A stretch of 64,000 nt of DNA from Providencia manganoxydans (lineage in GTDB: Bacteria; Pseudomonadota; Gammaproteobacteria; Enterobacterales; Enterobacteriaceae). The DNA lies in contig NZ_CP067099.1 in the NCBI RefSeq assembly GCF_016618195.1, positions 186,001 to 250,000 of the forward strand. Direction: 5' to 3'. The notes under the pieces are model-generated. The model worked only from the letters and a program-made list of their open reading frames with translations, made no database searches and had not been told where the DNA came from. Positions 44,182 through 53,580 of the stretch are shown here, piece by piece (position 1 is the stretch's first letter; each line of letters opens with the position of its first letter). The position numbers were made by a program, and so were the translations under genes.

Positions 44182-46701
44182 ATGTCTTTACACACTGCAC
44201 TTCGTTTTCGATTGGCGTTGCTGCCTTTGTCTATTGCACTTACGTACAGTATGAGTGGGGCCCCGAGTGCATGGGCGACCTCATCGTCAGACAGTATCGA
44301 ATTCAACACGGATGTTTTGGATGTTGAAGACAAAGAAAATATTAATCTCTCACACTTTTCACGTGCAGGCTACATCATGCCAGGATCGTATCTACTGTCA
44401 TTAAAAATTAATGACGATACGTTGCCTGAGATGCCTGTCACTTTTTATCCTCCTGAAGGGGATCCTCAAGGAAGTGCGGCTTGTTTAACCCCTGAGATTG
44501 TCGAACAGATTGCATTAACCTCATCACATCGCAAAGCATTGACATGGTGGCACGATGGGCAATGTTTAGATATTGTCAGTTTACCGGGGATGCAAGTGCG
44601 CGGAGATCTCGCAACGTCAACATTATACCTCAGCATTCCGCAAGCCTATTTGGAATACACAGCTCCTAACTGGGATCCACCTTCTCGGTGGGATGAGGGT
44701 ATTGCAGCATTGATTTTGGATTACAACGTCAATGGTAATGCCAACCGTTCTTATACGGGAGGGCACAACAGTTATGCGCTTAACGGTAATGGTGTGACAG
44801 GAATTAACTTGGGAGCATGGCGTTTTCGCGCGGATTGGCAAGGACGTTTAAATCATGCGACGGGATCTGGCGATGCCGTCAATAAGGATTTCGATTGGAG
44901 TCGTTTTTACGCCTATCGTGCACTGCCCAATTTGGCTGCAAAATTGGTGGTTGGGGAAGACTACTTAGTATCAAACATGTTTGATTCCTTCCGGTTTATT
45001 GGGGCGAGTGTACGTTCAGATTTGAATATGCTTCCACCTAATTTGCGAGGGTACGCGCCTGAAATAACAGGGATTGCGCAATCGAACGCGACTGTGACGA
45101 TCAGCCAGCAAGGACGGGTATTGTACACCGAACAAGTCGCTCCGGGACCATTTCGTATCCAAAATCTTAATGACGCGGTCAGTGGGAAGCTAGATGTCAA
45201 AGTCGAAGAGCAAGATGGAACAGTGCAGGAATTTCAAGTTGATACGGCGAACTTACCTTATTTAACGCGTCCTGGACAAATTCAATACAAACTTGCCTTG
45301 GGGCAGCCGACAAACTATCAGCGCCACAGTGAAGGTGACAACTTTGTCACAGGAGAGTTTTCGTGGGGGGTGAATAATGGATGGTCACTCTTCGGGGGAA
45401 GTCTTAATAGCAAAAATTACAATGCGGTGTCACTTGGTATTGGGCGCGATTTGATGGCATTTGGTGCCTTGTCGTTTGATATCACACAAGCCTTTTCTAA
45501 GCTGCCGGGCCAGAGCACGCTGAGCGGTGGATCATACAGATTAAGCTATGCCAAGCGTTTTGATGCGATTGATAGTCAAATTCAATTTGCAGGTTATCGT
45601 TTTTCTGAACGTGACTTCATGAGCATGTCTGAATTTTTGCAGGCACTAAAAAGTGGGGAACGCTATGGCGGTAACAAAGAGCTATACACGATCTCACTGA
45701 GTAAAAATTTCCGTGATATGGGAATGTCCGTATTCCTGAATTATAACCATCAAACATACTGGGATCGTCCAGATAATGATTATTACAGTGTGTCGGCTTC
45801 TAAATATTTTGATATTGGTTCAATTAAGAATATCAGTGTCAATGTTTCAGCAAATCGTAACATGTATAACGGCGTCAAAGATGACAGCATCTTTTTATCA
45901 ACATCGTTCCCATTAAGCAATGGAGCTAATGTTGGCTATTCAATGAACAATAATCGTTACGATACGACGAATCGTGTCACCTATCACGACCGTATTAACA
46001 CGCGTACAACGTACCAGCTTGGCGCAGGTAGTAGTAGCAAAGGGGCTTCTGGATCGGCCTTTATTACCCATCAAGGTGATATTGCTCGTTTAACGGCCAA
46101 TGCCAGTTATCAACATAATCAATACAGTGCGTATGGGCTTTCAGCGAGTGGCGGATTGACAGTGACAGCGGAAGGTGCTGGCTTCCATCGTATGAGCTCG
46201 CTGGGTGGGACACGTATGTTGGTGGATACAGAAGGTGTATCAGGCGTGCCAATAAAAGGATTTGGGGCACCTGTGGAATCGAATGCGTTTGGTAAAGCGA
46301 TTGTGGGTGATGTGAGTAGTTATTACCGCAGTAAAGCACAGATTGATTTAAACACCTTACCAGACAACGTAGACGCACAACAATCCGTCGTGCAAGCCAC
46401 GCTGACAGAAGGTGCGGTGGGTTACCGTAAGTTTTCTGTTGTCGCAGGCCAAAAAGCCATGACGGTATTGCGATTAGCGGATGGAAGTTACCCACCTTTC
46501 GGCGCGCAAATTCTCAATTCAAAAGGGCAGAGTACAGGTCTTGTCGGTGATGCTGGCAGCGCTTATATCAGTGGGATTAATGTCAATGAAATCATGACCG
46601 TGCAGTGGGGGGAAAACAGCACGTGCCAAATTCAACTCCCCGATACGTTGGGTAGCTTGGATGACGCTTTATTACTGCAGTGTACCCCAGTGACTCAATA
46701 A
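44182..46701 (+). CDS. Outer-membrane fimbrial usher
   Basis: About 839 residues, the usual usher length. Signal peptide ending PSAWA, mature N-terminal domain SIEFNTDVLDVEDKENINLSHFSRAGYIMPGSYLLSLKIN, a large beta-barrel with plug (APEITGIAQSNATVTISQQGRVLYTEQVAPGPFRIQ is the usher signature), and C-terminal domains with the paired Cys in STCQIQLPDTL...LLQCTP. It secretes and assembles the pilins in order. ATG at 44182 has AGGGA eight nt upstream. Confidence 0.96.
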   Translation: MSLHTALRFRLALLPLSIALTYSMSGAPSAWATSSSDSIEFNTDVLDVEDKENINLSHFSRAGYIMPGSYLLSLKINDDTLPEMPVTFYPPEGDPQGSAACLTPEIVEQIALTSSHRKALTWWHDGQCLDIVSLPGMQVRGDLATSTLYLSIPQAYLEYTAPNWDPPSRWDEGIAALILDYNVNGNANRSYTGGHNSYALNGNGVTGINLGAWRFRADWQGRLNHATGSGDAVNKDFDWSRFYAYRALPNLAAKLVVGEDYLVSNMFDSFRFIGASVRSDLNMLPPNLRGYAPEITGIAQSNATVTISQQGRVLYTEQVAPGPFRIQNLNDAVSGKLDVKVEEQDGTVQEFQVDTANLPYLTRPGQIQYKLALGQPTNYQRHSEGDNFVTGEFSWGVNNGWSLFGGSLNSKNYNAVSLGIGRDLMAFGALSFDITQAFSKLPGQSTLSGGSYRLSYAKRFDAIDSQIQFAGYRFSERDFMSMSEFLQALKSGERYGGNKELYTISLSKNFRDMGMSVFLNYNHQTYWDRPDNDYYSVSASKYFDIGSIKNISVNVSANRNMYNGVKDDSIFLSTSFPLSNGANVGYSMNNNRYDTTNRVTYHDRINTRTTYQLGAGSSSKGASGSAFITHQGDIARLTANASYQHNQYSAYGLSASGGLTVTAEGAGFHRMSSLGGTRMLVDTEGVSGVPIKGFGAPVESNAFGKAIVGDVSSYYRSKAQIDLNTLPDNVDAQQSVVQATLTEGAVGYRKFSVVAGQKAMTVLRLADGSYPPFGAQILNSKGQSTGLVGDAGSAYISGINVNEIMTVQWGENSTCQIQLPDTLGSLDDALLLQCTPVTQ

Positions 46702-46787
46702 ATTCATTGGAACTTACTAGCCGTGCGGCTTACTCCTGACTGGCTCACAGCATAAACAGTCTAAGAAGAAATAAGGTTTATAACAGT

Positions 46788-47549
46788 ATGAAAAAGAATC
46801 AACAACATTATGCCATGATGTGTTTATTGGGTGGGATGTTACTCAGCCAAGTGGCACAGGCCGCAGTATCACTAGACCGTACCCGCGTCATTTTTGACGG
46901 TGGCCAAAAGTCTATCTCATTGAATATTTCGAATAACAATAAGCAATTGCCTTATCTTGCCCAAGGCTGGATTGATGATGCAGAGGGTAAAAAAATTACC
47001 TCTCCATTGGTGGTGTTACCGCCAGTTCAACGTATTGAGCCTGGGAAATCCAGCCAAGTGAAAATTGAGGCATTACCGGCTATCAATGCATTACCACAAG
47101 ATAGAGAAAGTTTGTTCTATTTTAACTTACGTGAAATTCCACCAAAAAGCGATAAGCCCAATACGTTACAAATTGCGTTGCAAACTCGCGTGAAGCTGTT
47201 CTATCGCCCTAAAGCTATCAAAGCGGATAAAAATGGTACGCCGTGGCAGGAAAAACTTACCTTACAAAAGGTGGGTGAACAAATGATGGTGAAAAACCCG
47301 ACGCCGTATTACGTGACGATCATCAATGCTGCCGCTAATGCATCTTCGGCAGGTGAAAAAGGAAAAGAGTTTGCGCCAGTGATGATTGCTCCATTTGGTG
47401 AAATGTCATTAGGGATGAAAGCCAGCGCATTAGGTGCAAAGCCTGTCTTAACGTATATCAATGATTACGGTGGTCGTCCTGCACTGACATTCCAATGTCA
47501 AGGTAATGAATGCCACGTAGTAGCTGATAGCCAATCCCAAAATCCGTAA
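46788..47549 (+). CDS. Periplasmic fimbrial chaperone (PapD-like)
   Basis: 253 residues. Signal peptide ends AQAA; VSLDRTRVIFDGGQKSISLNISNNNKQLPYLAQGWIDD is the donor-strand N-terminal Ig domain with the conserved Arg, and LFYFNLREIPPKSD...LQIALQTRVKLFYRPKAI is the classical chaperone signature. It binds pilins by donor-strand complementation. The C-terminal domain has a Cys pair (FQCQGNECHV). It follows the usher by 86 bp. Confidence 0.96.
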   Translation: MKKNQQHYAMMCLLGGMLLSQVAQAAVSLDRTRVIFDGGQKSISLNISNNNKQLPYLAQGWIDDAEGKKITSPLVVLPPVQRIEPGKSSQVKIEALPAINALPQDRESLFYFNLREIPPKSDKPNTLQIALQTRVKLFYRPKAIKADKNGTPWQEKLTLQKVGEQMMVKNPTPYYVTIINAAANASSAGEKGKEFAPVMIAPFGEMSLGMKASALGAKPVLTYINDYGGRPALTFQCQGNECHVVADSQSQNP

Positions 47550-47585
47550 GGCGGATACTCAGAGTGACGACAGGAGGAAAGAGCG

Positions 47586-48206
47586 ATGAAAACAAGCAAA
47601 ATGTGGCGTTATGGACAGCGCGTATTATTGGGTAGCGCCTTGGCGTGGTGTGTGAATGCGATGGCAGCAGACAATAATAGTCGCCTTTACCGTCCTGTTG
47701 ATAACTGGAATGTGGATGGCGCGAATGGCGTGTTGTATGTATCAGGCTCACTCACGGAAAGCCCATGTCGCTTAGCGATGACATCGGCATACCAATCGGT
47801 TGACCTTGGAAATATTGAAACAGCAGAACTGCAACACAACGGTAAAGGTACACCCATTCCATTCCAAATTGAACTGGAAGACTGTATCGAAATGGCGACA
47901 CGTTTGACCAATGTGCAAAGCGGCATGACGGCGTGGAGTTCAACACAGCCTGCTGTCAAAATTCGTTTTGTAGCACCGACAGTGCCATTTTATAGCGATT
48001 TTGTGAAAGTAAATGGGGTTCAAGGACTAGGGTTAGCCGTGACAACACCGGGTGGTGCTTTATTACCGATGGGGCAAGAAAGTGACCCGCAATTATTACC
48101 GTCTGGACAGAGCCAACTGACGTATTACGTCACACCAGTCAGAATTGGATTATTGGAGCCAGGTGCTTACTCCGCCTTGATTGCTTTTGAAATGTTGTAC
48201 GAGTAA
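47586..48206 (+). CDS. Minor fimbrial subunit (MrpE-position)
   Basis: 206 residues. Signal peptide ends AMAAD; about 25 residues of linker precede the pilin motif GVLYVSGSLTESPCRLAMTSAYQSVDLG. Second Cys is in IPFQIELEDCIE and the end is GAYSALIAFEMLYE. It is longer than a shaft pilin, which fits an adaptor or terminator-like minor subunit. GAGGAAAG precedes the ATG. Located 36 bp behind the chaperone gene. Confidence 0.85.
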   Translation: MKTSKMWRYGQRVLLGSALAWCVNAMAADNNSRLYRPVDNWNVDGANGVLYVSGSLTESPCRLAMTSAYQSVDLGNIETAELQHNGKGTPIPFQIELEDCIEMATRLTNVQSGMTAWSSTQPAVKIRFVAPTVPFYSDFVKVNGVQGLGLAVTTPGGALLPMGQESDPQLLPSGQSQLTYYVTPVRIGLLEPGAYSALIAFEMLYE

Positions 48207-48220
48207 GGGAGTTTACAGAG

Positions 48221-48739
48221 ATGAACGTCATTCCATTCCCTTCTCGGCAGGGGTTGACCAAGTTAATGCCATGGCTAATGAGTGGCGCATTAATGTGGAG
48301 CTTACAAAGTCAGGCGGGGTCAGACAGTGTCAATTTTAATGTCAAAGTATCTGTTGTTCAAAGCACGTGTCAGGTCAACAACAATGAGCCGATTACGGTG
48401 GAATTTGGCGATATGCAGATTAATACCATTGATGGTGTGAATTATGAAATGCCCATTTACTACACGTTGCAGTGTGCGGGGGCCGCGAATAACCAAGGTT
48501 TAAAGCTGCAGTTCAGTGGTACGGGCGCAAATTTTAACAGCGGTTTACTGAAAACCTCTGAGTCTGCACTGGGCTTGCGTTTTAAGTCAGACGGGGCGAT
48601 TTTCGCCGTGAATGATTGGGTGCCGTTTACGTACGGTGATCTTCCTGATCTTAGCGTGGTTCCTGTCTTGAGTAGCCCTATCGGTGTCGATAGTGGGGAC
48701 TTTTTTGCCTCAGCAACGTTTAATGTGGAGTATGAATAA
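48221..48739 (+). CDS. Minor fimbrial subunit (MrpF/MrpG-like)
   Basis: 172 residues. Signal peptide ending SQAG, then SVNFNVKVSVVQSTCQVNNNEPITVEFGDMQINTIDGVNYEMPIYYTLQC with the two conserved Cys, ending ASATFNVEYE. The NNNEPITVEFGD pattern is typical of tip-adaptor pilins of the MR/P-like type. It is one of three successive related genes (48221, 48739, 49248) that seem to be duplicates. Its stop overlaps the next start (TAATG). Confidence 0.87.
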   Translation: MNVIPFPSRQGLTKLMPWLMSGALMWSLQSQAGSDSVNFNVKVSVVQSTCQVNNNEPITVEFGDMQINTIDGVNYEMPIYYTLQCAGAANNQGLKLQFSGTGANFNSGLLKTSESALGLRFKSDGAIFAVNDWVPFTYGDLPDLSVVPVLSSPIGVDSGDFFASATFNVEYE

Positions 48740-49251
48740 TGGAAAAAAAACAATTACGTGCTCAGCTCTGTGTGCGCGCTGGGATGATGATAACACTGCT
48801 TGCGGCACCATTAAGTGCACTGGCGGTACAAGCCACTTTCAGTGGCACCTTGATTGGCAATTCACCGTGTGTGGTGAATGACAATGATCCGATCGAGGTG
48901 GATTTTGGCGATGTCCTCATTCGAGATGTGCAAGGGCAAGAGGGATCGCAATATTCTCGCGATGTGCCGTATACCATTGATTGTGAGAATGCGAATACCT
49001 CCGATGCGATGAATTTAAGGATTGGCGGTACACCGACTTCTTGGGATGGATATTTGCTCAGAACGTCGAAAGCGAATTTAGGCCTGCAGTTCTATGTTGA
49101 TGGACGTATATATGAATTGAATGATGATTATTCATTTTCATATGGTTATGAGCCAACGATTACAGTGGCACCGGAAGGGAGTGACTCGTTGAGTGATAAT
49201 GACGACGGATTTTTTTACGCGACAGCCAGCCTGACAGTGGAGTATCAATGA
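48739..49251 (+). CDS. Minor fimbrial subunit, tandem paralogue
   Basis: 170 residues. Signal peptide ends ALAVQ; mature FSGTLIGNSPCVVNDNDPIEVDFGDVLIRDVQGQEG, second Cys in YTIDCENAN, end ATASLTVEYQ. It shares layout with its neighbours (FSGTLI...PC...NDPI-DFG) and probably forms part of the thin tip fibre. The start overlaps the previous stop and its end overlaps the next gene by 4 nt. Confidence 0.87.
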   Translation: MEKKQLRAQLCVRAGMMITLLAAPLSALAVQATFSGTLIGNSPCVVNDNDPIEVDFGDVLIRDVQGQEGSQYSRDVPYTIDCENANTSDAMNLRIGGTPTSWDGYLLRTSKANLGLQFYVDGRIYELNDDYSFSYGYEPTITVAPEGSDSLSDNDDGFFYATASLTVEYQ

Positions 49252-49799
49252 TGCGGTGGCGAGAAAGCATTGTGTGTGCTCGACAATTACAACACGTCGT
49301 TATCGCCGCTACGTTGATGGGGGTGTCATCTTTTGCCAGTGCAGATGCCAGTTTTAGTGGCACCTTGATCAGTAACCCGCCGTGCGATGTGTACGGGGAC
49401 AATGACCCGATACAGATCGATTTTGGCGAGGTGGGGATTACACGAATTGATGGGGTGAACTATGCGGAGCCGTTTAGTTTGACGATTACATGTGGTTCGA
49501 ATTTAGGCAATAACGTGGCTTTGGTATTGAAGTATATCGGTGTGGATGCAGCATCATTTAACACCCAAGCCTTGCAAACTGACCGTCGCGGGTTAGGTAT
49601 TTTACTTTCTCATGATGGAACAGTAATGCCACCGGTTTTTCCACCGGAATCGGGGAGTGGTTTGCCGGTCACGATGTCCAGTAATGGCCAGAAAAGCCTT
49701 TCTTTTATGGCTGTACCGGTAAAAGACTCTGATCCCGATACCGTGTTGCTGGAAGGGGCGTTTAGCGCTATGGCCTCAATGGAAATACAGTATCCCTAG
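49248..49799 (+). CDS. Minor fimbrial subunit, tandem paralogue
   Basis: 183 residues. After a signal peptide ending SSFASA, FSGTLISNPPCDVYGDNDPIQIDFGEVGITRIDGVNYAEPFSLTITC parallels the two previous subunits, and it ends MASMEIQYP. The DxxDGVNYxxP segment is shared with the subunit at 48221. Two ATG codons in tandem are possible starts (49248 and 49251). Confidence 0.87.
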   Translation: MMRWRESIVCARQLQHVVIAATLMGVSSFASADASFSGTLISNPPCDVYGDNDPIQIDFGEVGITRIDGVNYAEPFSLTITCGSNLGNNVALVLKYIGVDAASFNTQALQTDRRGLGILLSHDGTVMPPVFPPESGSGLPVTMSSNGQKSLSFMAVPVKDSDPDTVLLEGAFSAMASMEIQYP

Positions 49800-49814
49800 G
49801 CGAGGAGATAAACC

Positions 49815-50357
49815 ATGAAAATAACAGTGTGTAATGGTGCCTTATTGGGCTTACTAGGCGGAATACTCTTCATGCCATTGGCTACGCAAGCTGACAGTAG
49901 TGTTGGTATTGAATACAGCGGCACGTTAATTGCCTTGCCCTGCACCATCGTACCGGGAATGAACAATTTGTACGTGGACATGGGCACTATCCCGACCAAA
50001 TCCTTGTACCGTTTTACCCGCACCGCTGGAAAAACGATTGAGTTTTATTTGGAAGATTGTGATACGTCGTTGGGAAATGCGATTACGGCGACGTTTACGG
50101 GACCGATGGACAATGAAGGGTTATTGACCTTTTCATCTGGTAGTACCGCAAAAGGTGCAGGCATTGGGTTGGAATACTTGGATGGTCGTCCTATTCCGAT
50201 TAATGATGGAACAGTGTACAAGGTGCCGCTTCGTGATGGGGACATGGTCATTCGAATGAAGGCGTATGTGCAGGGCCAACAAAATGCGTTAGCGAATAAG
50301 AGCTTGGAGGCCGGAGATTTTTCGGCGGTACTGACGTACAGCATGAGCTATGAATAA
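49815..50357 (+). CDS. Minor fimbrial subunit (MrpE/PapK-like adaptor)
   Basis: 180 residues. Signal peptide ends TQAD; VGIEYSGTLIALPCTIVPGMNNLYVDMGTIPTKSLY with first Cys, IEFYLEDCDTSLGNAITATFTGP with second, end SAVLTYSMSYE. More like the major-type pilins than the tandem trio before it. GAGGAG precedes the ATG by 8 nt. It is the last pilin before a 600-bp gap. Confidence 0.87.
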   Translation: MKITVCNGALLGLLGGILFMPLATQADSSVGIEYSGTLIALPCTIVPGMNNLYVDMGTIPTKSLYRFTRTAGKTIEFYLEDCDTSLGNAITATFTGPMDNEGLLTFSSGSTAKGAGIGLEYLDGRPIPINDGTVYKVPLRDGDMVIRMKAYVQGQQNALANKSLEAGDFSAVLTYSMSYE

Positions 50358-50958
50358 TATAACACTTTTTACTTAATATAACCACTGTGTCGCTTAGAAG
50401 GCGAGTGCCAATCCGAAACGGAGTACTGAGGTGATGCCCGATTGATGGTCGAATGGCAATGATTGTGTTACAGCCGAAAAAACATGCCATCAATAAAGAT
50501 ATTTGGAATTTACGATTTCATTGGTCTTTAGAAAAGCAGATATATCGGCACAACTTCAGTCGGGAACAGATTCACTCAAACCCATGTCGCTGGTAGGTAC
50601 AGATCGTGAAATGATGTCGCGAGCTCGGAATACATTAGCCTTGCAAGTCAGTAGCATAGTGCCTTTTGGCTGTACCAAATATCCAGGCAGCATTTATTGT
50701 GTGTATTAATAAATGTGTTGTCTGATTAGGAATATGGCTAATAAACATAGAGGTACGATCAGGCATACGGGAGTTAGCTAACCATCGAGAAGAGCATCAA
50801 AGGTTTTATTAGCGAGCGTGGTAGTGATCGCCTGAGTCGCCACGGAAACGCATATTTAATTATCGGCGGCGATGAAAACTTGGGTCAGTCGAGCACTTGC
50901 CTGATTGTACATAATAACCCATTGACACCAATAAATTATACAACGAGGATCTTTCCGT
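50358..50958 (+). other. Gap between pilin and adhesin genes, possibly decayed coding DNA
   Basis: About 600 bp in the middle of a tightly packed operon with no convincing gene. Base composition looks like that of the coding neighbours, not like the AT-rich spacers. Short open frames exist, for example 50779-50976 (ending in GNAYLIIGGDENLG and IFPYVK) and 50503-50709. None has a clear start or pilin motif. It may be the remains of a deleted fimbrial gene or an insertion scar. Confidence 0.45.
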
Positions 50959-52113
50959 ATGTCAAATAACAATGGGATCAATAAACTCAGTTCTATCTCC
51001 GTCTCGGAGAGACGATCGAGCCTACGTTCCACATTCATATTATCTCTATTATTTTCATCTTTTTTCGGCTTGTTCAGTGCGCCGGCATCCTCTACTTGGA
51101 TTGCGATGTCTGCTGCTAGCCTCGGAGATCTTGTTCAGTGTAATAGTGACACCGGAACAATATTTTGTCTTGAAGGTTCCTCCTCTGTATCGTGGACAAC
51201 TGGAGATAATACACTCATGACCGTACGTAATGTGTCCAATGGTCAAAACTATACGGGACGGTGGATTGGTCTTTATGGCTCATTTTCAGGCACATTAGGA
51301 AAAGGCAATCCTAATAGTGGTAACTGCCTCGTTTCGGGTTGCTCTGGTGGTTTTGTGATAGGAACAGGAGGGAGTTTCGGTATACCAGGCCTCGCTCCGA
51401 GTCGTAATCTAGGTTCTCGTAGCCCTGGAACTATGGGGGGGACTGCTTATTTCCATGGTGTATCACCCGTCGCTCCAGGGCTAATGGGTTCATCAATAGG
51501 TAGCGTCCCTAATTCTTCTGTGGCATCATTCAGTATCCCAGTCAGCGACGCTACTTGGGTACTGGTAGTCGATGGGCCAAATGGAAATTATACAGGGCCA
51601 TTTACTGGAACTTTTAGCGGCTATAGCGTATCTGACCCCATACCGTATATTGTGTATGTATGTTATGACAACCCAAGCACGGGTCCATGCTCACCGAGCA
51701 ACAGCACTACCTTAGCCACTGTCGCAACAGGAAGTGCTCAGCCTCCCATATATGTGCCACCTGAGGTGGTCGATCCGGAACCAATAACTTGTGAATTCGA
51801 TATGCCCGATATTGATTTTGGCCAAGTTTCTGCTGGTACTACACAAGAACAGAGACAAGAATACTTTTCATCTGTGTGTTCTGATACCGCATCGGTTACC
51901 TTGAAGATCACTGATACTTCAGGGAGAACGGGTCCCTACACCTTTGCTGGGGGAGCCCTATCAGTGATATTTCCTGGCAGTGGATCCTCGAGTTATACCT
52001 TCTCCGTACCTGGGGGGGTAACTGATACCACACGCGTTAATGCTGTACTTTCAGGAGAAACAGTCAGCGGGACGTATAATTTGCCAATGGTAGTGACCGC
52101 AGAATACAATTAA
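50959..52113 (+). CDS. Two-domain fimbrial tip adhesin
   Basis: 384 residues. A long polar N-terminus (1-24) precedes a hydrophobic signal core (STFILSLLFSSFFGLFSAPAS). The first domain (about 45-270) is Gly/Ser/Asn-rich with Cys pairs (QCNSDTGTIFCLEG, NCLVSGCSGGF, VCYDNPSTGPC) and would be the receptor-binding lectin. A Pro-rich linker PPIYVPPEVVDPEP leads to a pilin domain (about 280-384: CEFDMPDIDFGQVSAGTTQEQRQEYFSSVC, end LPMVVTAEYN). This is the plan of MrpH/PapG/FimH-type adhesins, and the last place in the operon agrees. Receptor unknown. GAGG precedes the ATG at 10 nt. Confidence 0.85.
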   Translation: MSNNNGINKLSSISVSERRSSLRSTFILSLLFSSFFGLFSAPASSTWIAMSAASLGDLVQCNSDTGTIFCLEGSSSVSWTTGDNTLMTVRNVSNGQNYTGRWIGLYGSFSGTLGKGNPNSGNCLVSGCSGGFVIGTGGSFGIPGLAPSRNLGSRSPGTMGGTAYFHGVSPVAPGLMGSSIGSVPNSSVASFSIPVSDATWVLVVDGPNGNYTGPFTGTFSGYSVSDPIPYIVYVCYDNPSTGPCSPSNSTTLATVATGSAQPPIYVPPEVVDPEPITCEFDMPDIDFGQVSAGTTQEQRQEYFSSVCSDTASVTLKITDTSGRTGPYTFAGGALSVIFPGSGSSSYTFSVPGGVTDTTRVNAVLSGETVSGTYNLPMVVTAEYN

Positions 52114-52124
52114 ATATAATTATC

Positions 52125-52160
52125 TGCCTCTCTTCTGCGTTTGCACGTAAAAGAGAGGCA
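52125..52160 (+). terminator. Hairpin after the adhesin gene
   Basis: Perfect 10-bp stem TGCCTCTCTT / AAGAGAGGCA with a 16-nt loop, 12 bp after the adhesin stop and 90 bp before the convergent regulator's stop. No U run, so a bidirectional end or weak terminator. Confidence 0.5.
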
Positions 52161-52250
52161 TCAAATTAGATATAGGCATTTAAAAATTTATTGAGTTACT
52201 TCATTTCATTAATAAGTAATACTATTAATAATATATTAATAGCTATTTTT

Positions 52251-52613
52251 TTAGCGAAGAGTTTCTTCTTTAGAAGAAAATAAAGAATATTGATGTAAAC
52301 TACTTATATCTAAGGAACTATGTATAAAACTATGTTTCAAGTAGAAAGCAGGATCCTTCTCTTTCAATTCTTCAAAGACATTAGAAAAAAATTCAAATAG
52401 TGAAACATTTAATTGTATTAATATACAAAATAGCATATCGGTATCAATATGGCTGACTCCTCTTTCATATCGAGAAACCTGTTGCTGAGATATGCCGAGT
52501 TTATTCGCTAATTCTAATCCAGTCATTCCTCTGGAGCGCCTTAGTTCCATTAACTGGGATCCAATGATAACTTTAATCAATGTTTTTGTTTGATAAGTTT
52601 TTTTATTTTTCAT
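52251..52613 (-). CDS. Second MrpJ-like XRE regulator, convergent to the fimbrial operon
   Basis: About 120 residues with LMELRRSRGMTGLELANKLGISQQQVSRYERGVSHIDTDML, closely parallel to the regulator at 42518 (SQQQ-SRYERG then IDTD). The ATG at 52613 has AAGGG seven nt upstream; an upstream in-frame start has none. Two paralogous regulators at both ends of the fimbrial operon suggest mutual or hierarchical control, possibly of motility. It is transcribed against the operon, so it has its own promoter in the AT-rich region to its right. Confidence 0.88.
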   Translation of the reverse strand: MKNKKTYQTKTLIKVIIGSQLMELRRSRGMTGLELANKLGISQQQVSRYERGVSHIDTDMLFCILIQLNVSLFEFFSNVFEELKEKDPAFYLKHSFIHSSLDISSLHQYSLFSSKEETLR

Positions 52614-53539
52614 TTTGTTTCCCTTAATGTAAAAAAATAACAAGGTAAAATGTAAAATATATGTTATAAATTATTCATTTGAGATATTATCACCGTAATA
52701 TAATAAAACACAATATTGTGACATTTTTCGATATTCTTTATAGGGCGATTTGGTTTTGTAGCGAAATATATAAAACTCATAAAAAACAACAAATAAAAAC
52801 AAAATCATTTAAAGACTATCCGAATTTGTACTTTTTGTTTAGTTTAATAAACTAAATTCACACATAAAAAAGGCAATTATCCCAAGAAATAAATGGTAAA
52901 TAAAATTAAATACACAACATTAAAGGAGTAAAATAAAAACAAAACACCTGTAAATCAAACAAAATCAGATTATTATAATAAAATCGCTATTAATAATCAT
53001 TCTCAATAACGTGGTAATTTCTGATAATATAATTAAACTTATTTATTCAATTAAGTTATAAGTAAGCTAAGTAATCGCTATGAGATTAAATATTTATTAT
53101 AAGTACTTAACCTATAATGTCAGTATATTAAAAATTCATCGCTGCTATGCGTGATATATAAAAATCATTTGATCACGATATGAATATTGCTAAGCATATA
53201 ATAATGCTAATTGATACCATGCTTTACTATGAATACTAAATGAAAAAATGAGTAATACTGACAAAATTATTATGGTAATGAAAGGGTTTCTATCACTTTC
53301 ATCGTTATGCGGCGTTCTTTTTTAAGGAAGAAGTAGGTTCGTATTTATTTTAGGTCAAAATAAGCGTTACTGAAGATAGCAGATTCATAAAATCAGGTTA
53401 TATCCTCTACGAATCCCTAGTTCATCGTGAAGCAACCTGCATAGTAGTGTATACAGCCGTTGAGATTATCTTTTAGTGTTTATTCAAGATGTATTAAATA
53501 TTATGTTTACTTATCCATAATATTTGGATTAGAAATAAT
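52614..53539. other. AT-rich region without a gene, with a Fur-box-like site
   Basis: About 0.9 kb without a supportable gene. It contains the promoter of the regulator to its left, the 19-bp palindrome TTTAGTTTAATAAACTAAA at 52838-52856, and at 52986-53004 a sequence that matches the 19-bp Fur box (GATAATGATAATCATTATC) at 15 of 19 positions. No coding frame of note follows; a small RNA is possible. Confidence 0.4.
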
Positions 53540-53575
53540 TTCAGTAAATTGGGCCGTTTAGCCCAATTTACTGAA
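53540..53575 (-). terminator. Terminator hairpin of the unknown membrane-protein gene
   Basis: Perfect 15-bp stem TTCAGTAAATTGGGC / GCCCAATTTACTGAA with a 6-nt loop, 5 bp after the stop of the gene at 53581-54408. A short T-rich sequence follows on the minus strand (ATTATTTCT). Confidence 0.8.
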
Positions 53576-53580
53576 TAAAA

